From positions 7,433 to 71,432 of the forward strand of contig DASUUU010000157.1 in NCBI GenBank assembly GCA_036373915.1: a stretch of 64,000 nucleotides of DNA, given 5' to 3'. Below the pieces are notes generated by a model. The model worked only from the letters and a program-made list of their open reading frames with translations. It did not search any database and was not told where the DNA came from. Both the position numbers and the translations under genes were made by a program. Shown here one piece after another: positions 50,621 through 59,560 of the stretch. Source of the DNA: JASLBX01 sp036373915 (GTDB lineage: Bacteria > Actinomycetota > Actinomycetes > Jiangellales > Jiangellaceae). How positions within the stretch are numbered: position 1 is the first letter of the stretch; the number at the start of each line of letters is the position of its first letter.

Positions 50621-51157
50621 TCAAGGGCCGGGTGCCAGTGGCAGCGCCATGAGCAGGTCGGTCTGCAACTCCGAGCCGAACCGGAAGGCGTGAGTGCCGA
50701 CCTTTCTGTAACCGAGCCGCTCGTAGAATCTGATCGCTCTCGGGTTTTTCTCCCACACGCCGAGCCAGAGGACGTCGCAGTCCGCCCCCCGCGCATGCTC
50801 GGCACAGGCATCGAGCAGTGCGCGCCCCAAGCCCCGGCCATGCTCACCCGAGTCGATGTAGAGCTGGTTCAGCTCGGCCGGCCGGGCGGCCACGATGCCG
50901 TCCTCGGTGCTGCCGACGACCAGCTTTGCGAATCCGATGATGCGGCCCGCTTCCTCGGCGACGACGTAGGTGACGCTGGGATCGCGTAGCGCTCCCGAAA
51001 TGGCCGGCTGGTTGTAGTTCTCGGCGATGTGCGCCGCCAGCTCCGCCGGATCGTTCGCGTGTCCGTAGGTGTCGCGGAACGTTCGCGCACCCAGGTCGAC
51101 CAACGCGGCTACGTCGTGCTCGGTCGCTGAGCGAATCGTCACCTTGGGCGCCACCAT
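50621..51157 (-). CDS. GNAT-family N-acetyltransferase
   Basis: The product is 178 aa. Strand-helix start VTIRSATEHDVAALVDLGAR, the RDTYGHANDPAEL region typical of the spermidine/diamine-like GNAT group, acetyl-CoA motif ELNQLYIDSGEHGRGLGRAL and a closing VLWLGVWEKNPRAIRFYERL. The substrate is unknown; the family acetylates amines, peptides or antibiotics. It starts 10 bp after the FAD dehydrogenase gene and is likely the second gene of that transcript. Confidence 0.88.
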   Translation of the reverse strand: MVAPKVTIRSATEHDVAALVDLGARTFRDTYGHANDPAELAAHIAENYNQPAISGALRDPSVTYVVAEEAGRIIGFAKLVVGSTEDGIVAARPAELNQLYIDSGEHGRGLGRALLDACAEHARGADCDVLWLGVWEKNPRAIRFYERLGYRKVGTHAFRFGSELQTDLLMALPLAPGP

Positions 51158-51167
51158 GCGCGGCAGG

Positions 51168-53984
51168 CTAACCGATGCCGTCAGCGCCGAGCCCGAGGAG
51201 TTCGGCCAGGATCTCGAGCACGTGCCGGTACTGCCGGCCGGTGGCCCGGGTCATACCTATCTCGCAGGTGCGGTTGCACGACGCGTGGGCGGCCGCATCG
51301 GCTGCGCTGATCTCGGCGGCCTGCTGCCTGGTTGCCGAGGCGGTCAGTTCAGGGTGGAGCATGCCGCGATCGCCGGCGAACGCGCAGCATCCCCAGGTGG
51401 TCGGCCGGAAGACCTGCCCTGCGACGGCAGCGGCGACGTTCGTCAAGGCGGCGTCCATGCCGAGCCGGGTGGACGAGCAGGTCGGGTGCAATGCGAGCAC
51501 GGGCAGCTTCTCGGCGACGGCGGGCAGGCGAGGCAGGACCTCGGTGGCGACGAACTCGACAGCGTCCACCACCCGCAGCGAGCCACCGAGAGCGTGCCCG
51601 AGCCCCTCGGTGCAGGACGACGCGTCGCAGATCACCGGCAGCCGGCCATTGTCGGAGGCCGCGATCAACGCATCGCGGACGCGGCGCTTGATCAGTTCCG
51701 CTCCGCGAACGTGGCCCTTGGACGTCCAGGGAGTGCCGCAGCACAACGCGTCCACGCCGTCGGGCACGAGCAGGGTGATGCCCGCACGCTCGCACAACGC
51801 CGCGAAAGCCGGCTGCACCCCCGCTCTCCCGCCGGCCGGGCCGAACATCGCGTTCACGCATGCCGGCAGGTAGACCGCGCGCGGGGCAGCGCTTGGAGCG
51901 GGACGGGCCCGGCGTCGGCCGCCGGACGGCAGGTCATCGCTCCACAGTGGAACGTTCTCGGCACCGAGGGCCCGGCGGGCCAGCCGGTTCGGCCCGCGCA
52001 CGACCGGTGCCGGGGCGGTCGCCGCGGCCGTTAGTGCCGCCGACGCTGCCCTTGTCGTGCCCGACCAGTGCCGAGCGGCAGCCGCCCAGGCCCGGTCGGC
52101 GGTACGGCTGGCCGCCTCGGCCCGGAGCCGCTTGACGAGATCACCGGTGTTGATCGCCACCGGGCAGGCCGTCTGGCACATGCCGTCCACTGCGCAGGTC
52201 TGTACGCCGTCGTACTCGTAGGCCGTCTCGAGTTCGGCGACGAGCCCGGCGTCTCCCTCGGCCCGGGCCTGCGCGAGGGCACGGCGCACCACGATCCGCT
52301 GCCGGGGCGTGGTAGTCAGATCCCGGCTCGGGCAGACCGGCTCACAGAACCCGCACTCGACGCAGCGGTCGACCTCCGGCTCAACCCGCGGCGCCCACTT
52401 GATGTGCCGGATATGGGCGTGCGGGTCGTCGTTCAGAATTATGCCCTGGTTGAGCATCCCGACCGGGTCGAACAGCCGCTTGACCTCGCGCATCACCTCG
52501 TACAGTTCGTCGCCGTACTGGCGGCGTACGTACGGAGCCATGATCCGGCCGGTGCCGTGCTCGGCCTTGAGTGAGCCGCCCTCACCCAGCACCAGATCGA
52601 CCATGTCCCCGGTGAACCGGACGTACCGCTCCTGCGGCTCGGGCCGGTCGAACCGGTCGGTCAGCATGAAGTGCACGTTGCCGTCCTTCGCGTGACCGAA
52701 GATCACGCTGCCGCCGTAGCCGTGCCTGTCGAAAAGCTCGGTCAACGACGCGCAGGTACGCGCCAGGGCGCCTACCGGGACGACGACGTCCTCCAGCAAC
52801 GCGGTCGTCCCCTGCGGACGAGCACCAGAGATCGCGGCGTACAGGCCCTTGCGGACGTGCCACTGCCTGGCCCGGATCGCAGGATCGGATGTCAACACCG
52901 CCGGCACCGACAACGGCAAGCCATCGAGCACCCCAGCGCCGTCCGCCCTTATCGCTGCCAGCTGATCGGACGTCCCAGCCCGGTACTCGACCAGCAATGC
53001 GGTATGCGAGCGCACGTCGATCGCCCGCAGGCTCCCGTCCGCCTTCGGGTCGGCCTGTGCGACCCGCAGCGATGCGGCGTCCAGCAACTCGATGGTCGCC
53101 GCACCCGTCGCCACCAGGTCGGGTAGCGCGCCGGTGGCAGCCGCCAGGTCGTCGAACACCAGCAATCCCGTCGCGGCGTGGGGCAGCACTGGAATCGTGC
53201 GGAAGACTGCCTCGGCGATGAAGCCCAGCGTCCCCTCACTGCCGACGATCAGGTGAGCAAGGATGTCGGCCGCCGAGTCGTGATCGACGAAAGCGTTGAG
53301 CGAGTAGCCCATCGTGTTCTTCATCGCGAACTGTCGCTCGATCGTGCGTACCGACGCCGGCGTGCCGCGCACGCGATCCCGCAGCCGCAGCAGCCCTTCG
53401 TACAGCTCGGGTTCGAGCGCTCGTAGCCGGTTGTCAGCGTCCGGCGCGCCGGTGTCGATCGCGGTGCCGGACGGCAGTACGACGGTCACCGACTCCAGGG
53501 TCTGGTAGGCGTTATCGACAGTCCCGCACGCCATTCCGGACGAGTTGTTCGCTACCACACCACCGACCGTGCAGGCCGACTCACTCGCCGGATCGGGCCC
53601 GAACTTGCGCCCGTACGGCGCCAGCCGCGCGTTCAACTGGCGCACAGTGATACCCGGCTGGACGCGGGCCCGCTTACCACCGTCCAGCACCTCGACGTCG
53701 CGGAACCCGCGCCGGGTGTCCACCAGGATGCCGCCACTGACCGCCTGCCCCGACAGGCTCGTCCCACCGGACCGGAACGTCAGCGGAACCCCGTGCTCAG
53801 CACTAACCCGCAACAGGCGGCCCACTTCGGCGGCCTCGTTCGCCATCACAACGGCTCGTGGCACCAAGACGTAGTGGGACGCGTCGTTGGCCAGCGCGTA
53901 GCGGTCCAGCGCACGTAGGCGCACTTGATCCGGCGTACCCATCGCTGCGTTGAGCGCCTGCTCCAGCGTCTCTGTCGGGATCAC
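51168..53984 (-). CDS. FAD/Fe-S 2-hydroxyacid dehydrogenase (GlcD-GlpC-type fusion; D-lactate or D-2-hydroxyglutarate class)
   Basis: The product is 938 aa from GTG 53984. Residues about 30-470 are an FAD_binding_4 domain (LTFRSGGTSLSGQAVSGG, ANNSSGMACG) and an FAD-oxidase C domain. Near residue 540 come two 4Fe-4S motifs, CVECGFCEPVCPSRD and CAVDGMCQTACPVAINTGD. The C-terminal half has two cysteine-rich CCG-like segments, including CCGTPWTSKGHVRG and CCAFAGDRGMLHPE. Such three-part proteins oxidise D-lactate, D-2-hydroxyglutarate or similar acids and pass electrons to the quinone pool. It lies upstream of a GNAT gene with 10 bp between. Confidence 0.9.
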   Translation of the reverse strand: MIPTETLEQALNAAMGTPDQVRLRALDRYALANDASHYVLVPRAVVMANEAAEVGRLLRVSAEHGVPLTFRSGGTSLSGQAVSGGILVDTRRGFRDVEVLDGGKRARVQPGITVRQLNARLAPYGRKFGPDPASESACTVGGVVANNSSGMACGTVDNAYQTLESVTVVLPSGTAIDTGAPDADNRLRALEPELYEGLLRLRDRVRGTPASVRTIERQFAMKNTMGYSLNAFVDHDSAADILAHLIVGSEGTLGFIAEAVFRTIPVLPHAATGLLVFDDLAAATGALPDLVATGAATIELLDAASLRVAQADPKADGSLRAIDVRSHTALLVEYRAGTSDQLAAIRADGAGVLDGLPLSVPAVLTSDPAIRARQWHVRKGLYAAISGARPQGTTALLEDVVVPVGALARTCASLTELFDRHGYGGSVIFGHAKDGNVHFMLTDRFDRPEPQERYVRFTGDMVDLVLGEGGSLKAEHGTGRIMAPYVRRQYGDELYEVMREVKRLFDPVGMLNQGIILNDDPHAHIRHIKWAPRVEPEVDRCVECGFCEPVCPSRDLTTTPRQRIVVRRALAQARAEGDAGLVAELETAYEYDGVQTCAVDGMCQTACPVAINTGDLVKRLRAEAASRTADRAWAAAARHWSGTTRAASAALTAAATAPAPVVRGPNRLARRALGAENVPLWSDDLPSGGRRRARPAPSAAPRAVYLPACVNAMFGPAGGRAGVQPAFAALCERAGITLLVPDGVDALCCGTPWTSKGHVRGAELIKRRVRDALIAASDNGRLPVICDASSCTEGLGHALGGSLRVVDAVEFVATEVLPRLPAVAEKLPVLALHPTCSSTRLGMDAALTNVAAAVAGQVFRPTTWGCCAFAGDRGMLHPELTASATRQQAAEISAADAAAHASCNRTCEIGMTRATGRQYRHVLEILAELLGLGADGIG

Positions 53985-54030
53985 CGGGCCATCTTCGCAG
54001 GGCCTTGACCGTTAGCCGCGGTGGTGATCT

Positions 54031-54074
54031 GCCTTCAGGGGATGCCAGACCCCCCACTAGCACCCCCTGAAGGC
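54031..54074. terminator. Hairpin in the gap between the dehydrogenase and the sigma locus
   Basis: GCCTTCAGGGG (54031-54041) pairs with CCCCTGAAGGC (54064-54074), 11 bp with a 22-base loop. The 280-bp gap also contains CGTTCGCGTCC/GGACGCGGAACG near 54100-54124 and a CAGAACG/CGTTCTG pair (54206-54229). They lie downstream of the small-protein gene (minus strand) and upstream of the dehydrogenase, so the hairpins probably end the subtilase-sigma transcript. Confidence 0.6.
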
Positions 54075-54264
54075 GTTCGGTGACCTGCGCCCGGCCGAAC
54101 GTTCGCGTCCGTGGACGCGGAACGCCGTTGCCAGCTACCGCTGACACCGGGCGCAGGCACCTTCCCTCCCCCGCCGGGCTTGTGTGCCGCCCCTTAGTCG
54201 ACCTACAGAACGTCCGGAGTGGCGTTCTGATACATCGGACGGACGAAAGATTTCCGTGATCCTG

Positions 54265-54702
54265 CTAGAGCCTGACCCACTCGGTGATCACGTTGTCGTT
54301 GGCGGTCTGCAAGTGCAGCCGGAACATCGCGCTGGGCAGCGGCCTGATCGAGAACCAGCCGCTCTCGTCGACGGTAACCGCCTGGCTACCGCCCTCCTGG
54401 GTCTGGACCTCGATCGTTCCCGAGCGGGCGGGGACCAGCTGGCCCAACAGAGCGTCGGGCGTCACTTCCAGCTCTATCGAGATGTCACTCGCCAGGAAGC
54501 TGAGGGCCCGGACGGCCGCCCGCTCAGCCCTGACACCGGCAAGGGAGTCCACATCGCCGGCTTCGTGCGCGAGCGCCGCGAGTTCGGCATCGACGGTGCG
54601 CCAGGCGAAGGCCGCCTTACCCGCCGCGACGAACCCGGCGGGCACCTGCGCCACGGAGTTCAGCGCCTCACGTAGCTCGGCAAGTAGTTGCTCATCCGAC
54701 AT
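54265..54702 (-). CDS. Small conserved protein of the CHAT/subtilase/sigma locus, possible anti-sigma or protease substrate
   Basis: The product is 145 aa from ATG 54702, one base after the sigma-factor stop. The N-terminal half is helical (EQLLAELREALNSVAQVPAG, AAGKAAFAWRTVDAELAALA); the C-terminal half is beta rich (SFLASDISIELEVTP, SGTIEVQTQEGG, DESGWFSIRPLPSAMFRLHL) and ends ITEWVRL, like a carboxypeptidase-regulatory or transthyretin-type sandwich. I recognise the general architecture as one repeatedly found beside sigma factors in actinobacteria but know no function. Translational coupling to the sigma factor suggests an anti-sigma factor. The neighbouring proteases could cut it. Both points are inference. 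Confidence 0.6.
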   Translation of the reverse strand: MSDEQLLAELREALNSVAQVPAGFVAAGKAAFAWRTVDAELAALAHEAGDVDSLAGVRAERAAVRALSFLASDISIELEVTPDALLGQLVPARSGTIEVQTQEGGSQAVTVDESGWFSIRPLPSAMFRLHLQTANDNVITEWVRL

Positions 54703-54703
54703 G

Positions 54704-55297
54704 TCACTCACCTGCCGTCCGTGGTTGCGTGCCCGCAATGGCGGCCAGGACCGGGCTCGCACGTAGCTTGCCCAGACACCGCTGCCGGGTGGGGCCTATC
54801 GCGCCGACCGGCATGCCGAGGATGGCGCTGATCTCGTCGTATGGCGTGACCGGATCCGCGAACAGCAGCTTGAGCAGTTGCCGGCAGCGCTCAGACAGGT
54901 CGGCGTATGCGAGGCGTAGCGCGATGAGTCTCTCCTGTGCCAGCAGCCAGTCGTCGGCTGCGGGGTTCGTATCGTCGACCAGACGCTGGTTGTCTTCGAC
55001 GGGGAGCTCGCGGTGCTTGGCCTGCAGCAAGCGGAGGCATTCGCGGCGAGTCGTCGTGGCCAGCCAACCGGGAAGAGCGGCCGGCTCGCGAATGGTGTCC
55101 AGCTTCTCCACCAGCCGCAGCCAGACGCAGGCGCCGACGTCGTCGGCGTCGGCACGAGTCAGGTGGTAGCGCTGGCACAGCGACCAGACCAGCGGGGCGT
55201 ACCGGTCCACTATCTGGTCCCACGCCGTCTGATCGCCGTCCCTGGCTCGCTCGACCAAGTCGACGACCGAAAGGTCGTCATGCACAAGTCCAATCAT
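54704..55297 (-). CDS. ECF-like RNA polymerase sigma factor
   Basis: The product is 197 aa from ATG 55297 (GTG 55282 is possible; neither start has a strong Shine-Dalgarno). Region 2 is seen in DQIVDRYAPLVWSLCQRYHL and ADADDVGACVWLRLVEKL, and region 4 in LSERCRQLLKLLFADPVTPY followed by DEISAILGMPVGAIGPTRQR (HTH). It lacks a conventional region 1.1. It is the middle gene of subtilase-sigma-small protein, all minus strand, divergent from the TPR-CHAT gene. Control of it by proteolysis is the leading hypothesis for the locus. Confidence 0.88.
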   Translation of the reverse strand: MIGLVHDDLSVVDLVERARDGDQTAWDQIVDRYAPLVWSLCQRYHLTRADADDVGACVWLRLVEKLDTIREPAALPGWLATTTRRECLRLLQAKHRELPVEDNQRLVDDTNPAADDWLLAQERLIALRLAYADLSERCRQLLKLLFADPVTPYDEISAILGMPVGAIGPTRQRCLGKLRASPVLAAIAGTQPRTAGE

Positions 55298-55466
55298 GGC
55301 TGCCAGGAGGACCTGGTGACTACCTCCACCGGAGGGCACGTGACGCCCTCGAGATGCACAACCACATTCACCGACCGATCCTCCTGACCGCTCGTATCCC
55401 CGTCGAGGCCAGCTGTGCCTCTGCTTATCGGAGGTGCAATGTGAGGAGTTGATACGTTCGCCGGAT

Positions 55467-56834
55467 TCAGATCCGGGGCAGGATCTCGACCTGCTTGCCG
55501 TACAGCGGCACCTCACGAGCACCTGCCAGCAAGCGTCGCTTGGCCTCGGTCGGTGTCACACCGTCATCTAAGGCGATCTTGGCGATCGCGCCGGCGACCT
55601 GCGGGGCGGCGAACGAGGTGCCGCTCCACAACGCCCACGCGTTCTCCGGAAACTCTTCGCGCCGAGGATCAGTGACTGGAGACTCAATGCCCGGGACGAA
55701 CGTCGAACGCACGCCCTCACCTATTGTGCAGACGTCGACCCACGCTCCCCGACTCGACCACTCAGCCGGCGACAGATCCTGAGTGAGGGCTGCGACAGCG
55801 GTGACAGTCGGAAACGCGGCTGGGTAGCACTCACGGGCGTGACCGAAGTTGCCGGCCGCCGCCACCACGAGGGCTTCATGCCCGGACTTACGGGATTCTT
55901 CGTCAATGATCTCCAGCGCGACACCGAGCGCGACAGGACGCTCGTCATCTGCCGTCTCGGCTCCGAACGACAGATTCACGATCACTTCCTTGCCGTCCTC
56001 GAAGCCCTTGCGCACCCACTGAACTAACTCGACGGCGACCCTAAGTTCATCGACGAATCCGTCACTGTCGACGGAGTTGTACACGTTGATGTCCGCCGCG
56101 GGCGCGATCTGTTGGACGATGCCGGCACAGAAGGTGCCGTGCCCGGCAGCGGGGTCGAGGAAGCCGTCCCCACCCGGCGGTGAATCGTCGAGGACTTCAC
56201 CATTGTCATCTGTCTCCAGGTCCTGCAGCCACCCGTCGCTCCTGCCCCGGCCAAAGACTCCGGTATCGATGATGACGACGCGGACTGGGGACTGCTGCGA
56301 CTCGGCGGCTGAGGCGCTGTGAGGCTCCGGTTTCGGCCCGTCTGTATTCTCAGGGCTCGCTACCGACTTCACGCGCCCACCTAGCGGCGTCATGTAGTTA
56401 GCGGAAACCGAGACACCCTGCTTACGAAGGCTTGATGCGAGCTCAGCCAACATGACCGGACTCGCCTCGCCGGAGCTGTATGCGATGACTCTGCTGTCCA
56501 ACCCCGTGACCGCTTGCCTGGTCAGGTTGTATCGCGGACCCTCGAGCAGCGGGCGCACACGTTCGTCGTCCTCAGCGCGTACCAATACTTGTTCTCTCGC
56601 TGCCGCCGCCAACGTGCTGCCGCCGTACTTGTCAGGGATCTGCTCGAACTGAACTCGATCGCTTCGGCCCACACGGCGCTGCTGGATATCGGAAATCAGC
56701 CGGTCCTCGTAGGCAGGGTCGTCCCGAGTCGCCGTGATGGAACGGACCTGCCGCTGCACACGGCGGAGATCTGCCAGGCGGTCGGCGTCGGTGCGTCGGT
56801 CGGGCTGTCCAAAGCTGTGCTGATGATTTGGCAT
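55467..56834 (-). CDS. Cytoplasmic subtilisin-like (S8) serine protease
   Basis: The product is 455 aa from ATG 56834, with a strong GGAGGGGG site. There is no signal peptide, so it acts in the cytoplasm. Residues 1-180 are a charged domain of unknown fold with an RxxR-rich start and ERVRPLLEGPRYN. The S8 core has the full triad: Asp 190 in VRVVIIDTGVFG, His 232 in GHGTFCAGIV, Asn 329 in AAAGNFG, Ser 407 in LWSGTSFAAPQVAG. It is divergent from the TPR-CHAT protease with 58 bp between starts and lies upstream of the sigma-factor gene. Two different proteases facing each other across one promoter suggest a cascade. Confidence 0.9.
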   Translation of the reverse strand: MPNHQHSFGQPDRRTDADRLADLRRVQRQVRSITATRDDPAYEDRLISDIQQRRVGRSDRVQFEQIPDKYGGSTLAAAAREQVLVRAEDDERVRPLLEGPRYNLTRQAVTGLDSRVIAYSSGEASPVMLAELASSLRKQGVSVSANYMTPLGGRVKSVASPENTDGPKPEPHSASAAESQQSPVRVVIIDTGVFGRGRSDGWLQDLETDDNGEVLDDSPPGGDGFLDPAAGHGTFCAGIVQQIAPAADINVYNSVDSDGFVDELRVAVELVQWVRKGFEDGKEVIVNLSFGAETADDERPVALGVALEIIDEESRKSGHEALVVAAAGNFGHARECYPAAFPTVTAVAALTQDLSPAEWSSRGAWVDVCTIGEGVRSTFVPGIESPVTDPRREEFPENAWALWSGTSFAAPQVAGAIAKIALDDGVTPTEAKRRLLAGAREVPLYGKQVEILPRI

Positions 56835-56892
56835 TGTGTATCCCCCTCCGGTCGGCGAGACTACCCTGAACCGATCACTTGCGGCATTTGCC
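56835..56892. promoter_or_regulatory. Shared 58-bp divergent promoter of the subtilase and TPR-CHAT genes
   Basis: The two start codons are only 58 bp apart. The minus side carries the subtilase ribosome site; the plus side has no Shine-Dalgarno before the CHAT ATG but a TACCCT box near 56863-56868, so the CHAT mRNA may have a very short leader. No clear inverted repeat is seen. Their shared sequence means that both genes are probably switched together. Confidence 0.45.
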
Positions 56893-59511
56893 ATGACAGA
56901 CACCCATGACGATCTCCTGATACGCGCCAAGGCGGCCTATCAGGATGCGATCAACGACCCGAAGTCCTTCCGAACCGGGGCCGCTGTCCTAGTCATGGAA
57001 GCGCGAGACAGCGGCGAGGATCTCGCTCTCTGCCTCGCCCTCCGCGCCGCGGGCTGGGCCGAGCGCTACGCCTTGGAGCACCAGAACGCGCTTCGACTGC
57101 TCAACGAAGCCGTTCGGATCGCGCAACGCAACCGGCTGGATCAGGTGCTTGGAGAGGTGCTCCTCACTCGTGGCGCTGTCGAGCATGAGCTTGGCCACGT
57201 GTCAGCGGCCCGTCGCGACTTCGACGCTGCCGAAGCGCTGATCCCTCCCGAGGCCGCGGCGGAACTGACGCTCCAACGCGCCACCCTCGCCGACAACCAG
57301 GGTGATCGCGTGCTGGCCTCCGGCCTCTACGCCCGATTGCTGAAGGATCCGACGCTCACGGCAGAGGTCCGCTTCAAAGCGGCGACGAACTTCGGAGTCC
57401 TTCAAGCTGAAAGCGGTCGGTTCCAGGAGGCGCTTGCCCTCTTTGACGTGGCAAGGTCCGCGGCTGACCAGGTGAGCCCCTTGTATGTAGCACTCGTCGC
57501 CGAGAACCGGGCCTGGACCACCGTACTGGCCGGCCGGCTGGCCGACGGTGTCGCACAGTTCGAAGCTGCAAAGGCGATGTTCGAGGAACTAGGACTCCCC
57601 CCGGGTGAACTCTTGAAGGAGTACTCGGAAGCGCTCATGCAGCTTCGCCTCCTCCCTGAAGCGCTCGAACATGCCCGCGAGGCAGTTGCGATCCTCGAGG
57701 CCAACGACGTCGACCTGATGGCCGCGGAGGCCCGCCTCAACTCCGCCTCACTGTCGCTGATGGCGAACCGGCTGGACGAAGCCGTGGCGGAGGCTGAAGC
57801 AGCGCGAAAGAGCTTCCGCCAGCAGCGGCGGCCCTGGGGTGTGGCGAGGGCGACTTCGATCGAGTTGGAGGCCCGGCTGCGGCTCGACGCGATCGGGCCG
57901 CGGGACGTCACCCGTGCCCGCCGGGCCGCCCAAGCCCTGGAGCAGGCAAGAATGCGCGCCCACGCGGTGCAGGCCCACCTGATCGCCGGCCAGGTCGCGA
58001 TGGCCCGCGGCCGGGAAACCGACGCATTGGCTGCCTGGGCCCGGTCTCACGAACTCAGCCGCGGCCTCCCGTTGCTTGTTCGGCTGATGGGCACGCTGGC
58101 GGCGGCGCTCAGCGCCCAGCATCAGGGGCGCGCCGACCGCGTGCGGTCGCTCACCCGGTCGGGCCTCGACGACCTGGCGAAGCACCGGGCGGCACTCCCC
58201 TCGACGGAGCTGCGCGCACTCGCCTCAGGGCACGGCGAGGAACTCGGCCGGCTCGGGCTGGCGTCCCGAGTCGGCAAACAGCCCGCCGCTCGCGTCCTGG
58301 AGTGGATGGAGCGCACGCGCGCCGCCGCCCTGTCCGTCGTCGACGCAGAACCGAGCGAAGACATCAGCGACGACCTCGGAGAACTAAGGTCGGTGTACGC
58401 CGAACTCGTCGCCGCCCGCCAGGACAGCGGCACCGAGCCGACCGGCCTCCGGGCCCGGCAGCGGCGGATCGAGCAGCGCATTCGCAGCGCCACCTGGAGC
58501 ACCCGGTCGAGGGACGCGCAGGCCGGCGCCGCGGCTTCGGCTCCCGATCTCCGGAGAGCCCTGGACGGCCGAGTGCTCGTCGAGTTCGATGTGCTCGACG
58601 GCGATCTCATCGCGGCGGTGCTCGAGCCGCGCCGGACCCGGATCGTCCAGCTCGGACCGCTCGAAAGCGTGCAGCGCGACGCGGAGCGGCTGCTGTTCTA
58701 CCTGCGGTACCTCACCAGGCCGCGGCCGGCGGCGACCGCCGTGCAGACTATGCAGTCCAACGCCAGGGAGGCCATTGCCCGGCTCGCCGGGACGCTCATC
58801 GAGCCGCTGAACGTCGCGCCTGACGCCGAGTTGGTCGTCGTGCCGGCCAGCGGGTTGCACTCGCTGCCGTGGGCCGCCTTGCATGCTGCGCCGGTCGCGC
58901 TGGCTCCGTCGGGGTCGATGTGGGCGCGCAGCCGCTACATACGGCCGTCCCCGACCGGCCAGGTGGTTCTCGCCGCCGGCCCCGAGCTGCCGGGAGCGCA
59001 ACACGAGATCGAGCAGCTCGCAGGGCACCACAGCGACCCGGTCGTGATCGCACCACCGGACAGCACGATGGCCGCCGTCGCCAAGGCGCTGGACGACTCG
59101 ACACTCGCCCACCTGGCCTGCCACTGCTACATCCGGTCGGACAACCCGACGTTCTCCCGGCTGCTGCTCAGCGACGGGTTCCTGACCGTTCACGAACTCG
59201 ATCAGCGGGCGGACGTCCCGCACCGCGTGGTGCTCGCCGCCTGCGAGTCGGGCCGGGACGTGTCGTACGGCGGCAACGAGATGCTCGGCTTCGTCAGCAC
59301 GCTCATGGCCAAGGGAACGGCAGGAGTGCTGGCCAGCTCCGTCGTCGTCCCCGACCTCGACCTCATTCCGCTCATGACCGGGCTCCACGCGGCGATCAGC
59401 GACGGTCGGACGCTCGCCCACGCGCTGCACGCCGCGCGAGCGAGCATCGACCGTGACGATCCCAGGCAGTTCGTCGCCTGGTGCGCGTTCAACGCGTTCG
59501 GCGCCGCGTAG
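56893..59511 (+). CDS. TPR-CHAT caspase-like protease
   Basis: The product is 872 aa from ATG 56893. Residues 1-470 are helical TPR repeats (LVMEARDSGEDLALCLALRA, ALRLLNEAVRIAQRNRL, ARRDFDAAEALIPPE, FQEALALFDVARSAAD and others), a scaffold for recognising a partner. Residues about 540-872 are a CHAT domain: LVVVPASGLHSLPWAALHAA, LAHLACHCYIRSDNP (catalytic His 744) and HRVVLAACESGRDVSYGG (catalytic Cys 784). TPR-CHAT proteins such as Csx29 of the Craspase system act as regulated proteases, there cutting an anti-sigma-type substrate. Here no CRISPR or guide gene exists. It is divergent from the subtilase. Confidence 0.88.
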   Translation: MTDTHDDLLIRAKAAYQDAINDPKSFRTGAAVLVMEARDSGEDLALCLALRAAGWAERYALEHQNALRLLNEAVRIAQRNRLDQVLGEVLLTRGAVEHELGHVSAARRDFDAAEALIPPEAAAELTLQRATLADNQGDRVLASGLYARLLKDPTLTAEVRFKAATNFGVLQAESGRFQEALALFDVARSAADQVSPLYVALVAENRAWTTVLAGRLADGVAQFEAAKAMFEELGLPPGELLKEYSEALMQLRLLPEALEHAREAVAILEANDVDLMAAEARLNSASLSLMANRLDEAVAEAEAARKSFRQQRRPWGVARATSIELEARLRLDAIGPRDVTRARRAAQALEQARMRAHAVQAHLIAGQVAMARGRETDALAAWARSHELSRGLPLLVRLMGTLAAALSAQHQGRADRVRSLTRSGLDDLAKHRAALPSTELRALASGHGEELGRLGLASRVGKQPAARVLEWMERTRAAALSVVDAEPSEDISDDLGELRSVYAELVAARQDSGTEPTGLRARQRRIEQRIRSATWSTRSRDAQAGAAASAPDLRRALDGRVLVEFDVLDGDLIAAVLEPRRTRIVQLGPLESVQRDAERLLFYLRYLTRPRPAATAVQTMQSNAREAIARLAGTLIEPLNVAPDAELVVVPASGLHSLPWAALHAAPVALAPSGSMWARSRYIRPSPTGQVVLAAGPELPGAQHEIEQLAGHHSDPVVIAPPDSTMAAVAKALDDSTLAHLACHCYIRSDNPTFSRLLLSDGFLTVHELDQRADVPHRVVLAACESGRDVSYGGNEMLGFVSTLMAKGTAGVLASSVVVPDLDLIPLMTGLHAAISDGRTLAHALHAARASIDRDDPRQFVAWCAFNAFGAA

Positions 59512-59522
59512 ATGACTTTGGC

Positions 59523-59560
59523 TCTCAGCCCACCGCGGGTACGTCAGCGGTGGGCTGAGA
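59523..59560. terminator. Terminator shared by TPR-CHAT and patatin, inside the patatin coding end
   Basis: TCTCAGCCCACCGC (59523-59536) pairs with GCGGTGGGCTGAGA (59547-59560), a perfect 14-bp stem with a 10-base loop. It begins 12 bp after the CHAT stop and covers the last dozen codons of the convergent patatin gene, so those codons double as a transcription signal. Confidence 0.8.

Noticed and set aside
55298..55466. A possible small gene between the sigma factor and the subtilase
   Set aside because: No open frame with a start and ribosome site; the stretch is better read as the promoter of the sigma gene.
55467..56834. Secreted subtilase
   Set aside because: The N-terminus is polar and charged with no signal peptide or membrane helix, so a cytoplasmic role is better supported.
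54265..59511. A CRISPR-linked Craspase locus
   Set aside because: There is no Cas7-11-like effector, array or Csx30/Csx31; only the CHAT and sigma components are analogous.
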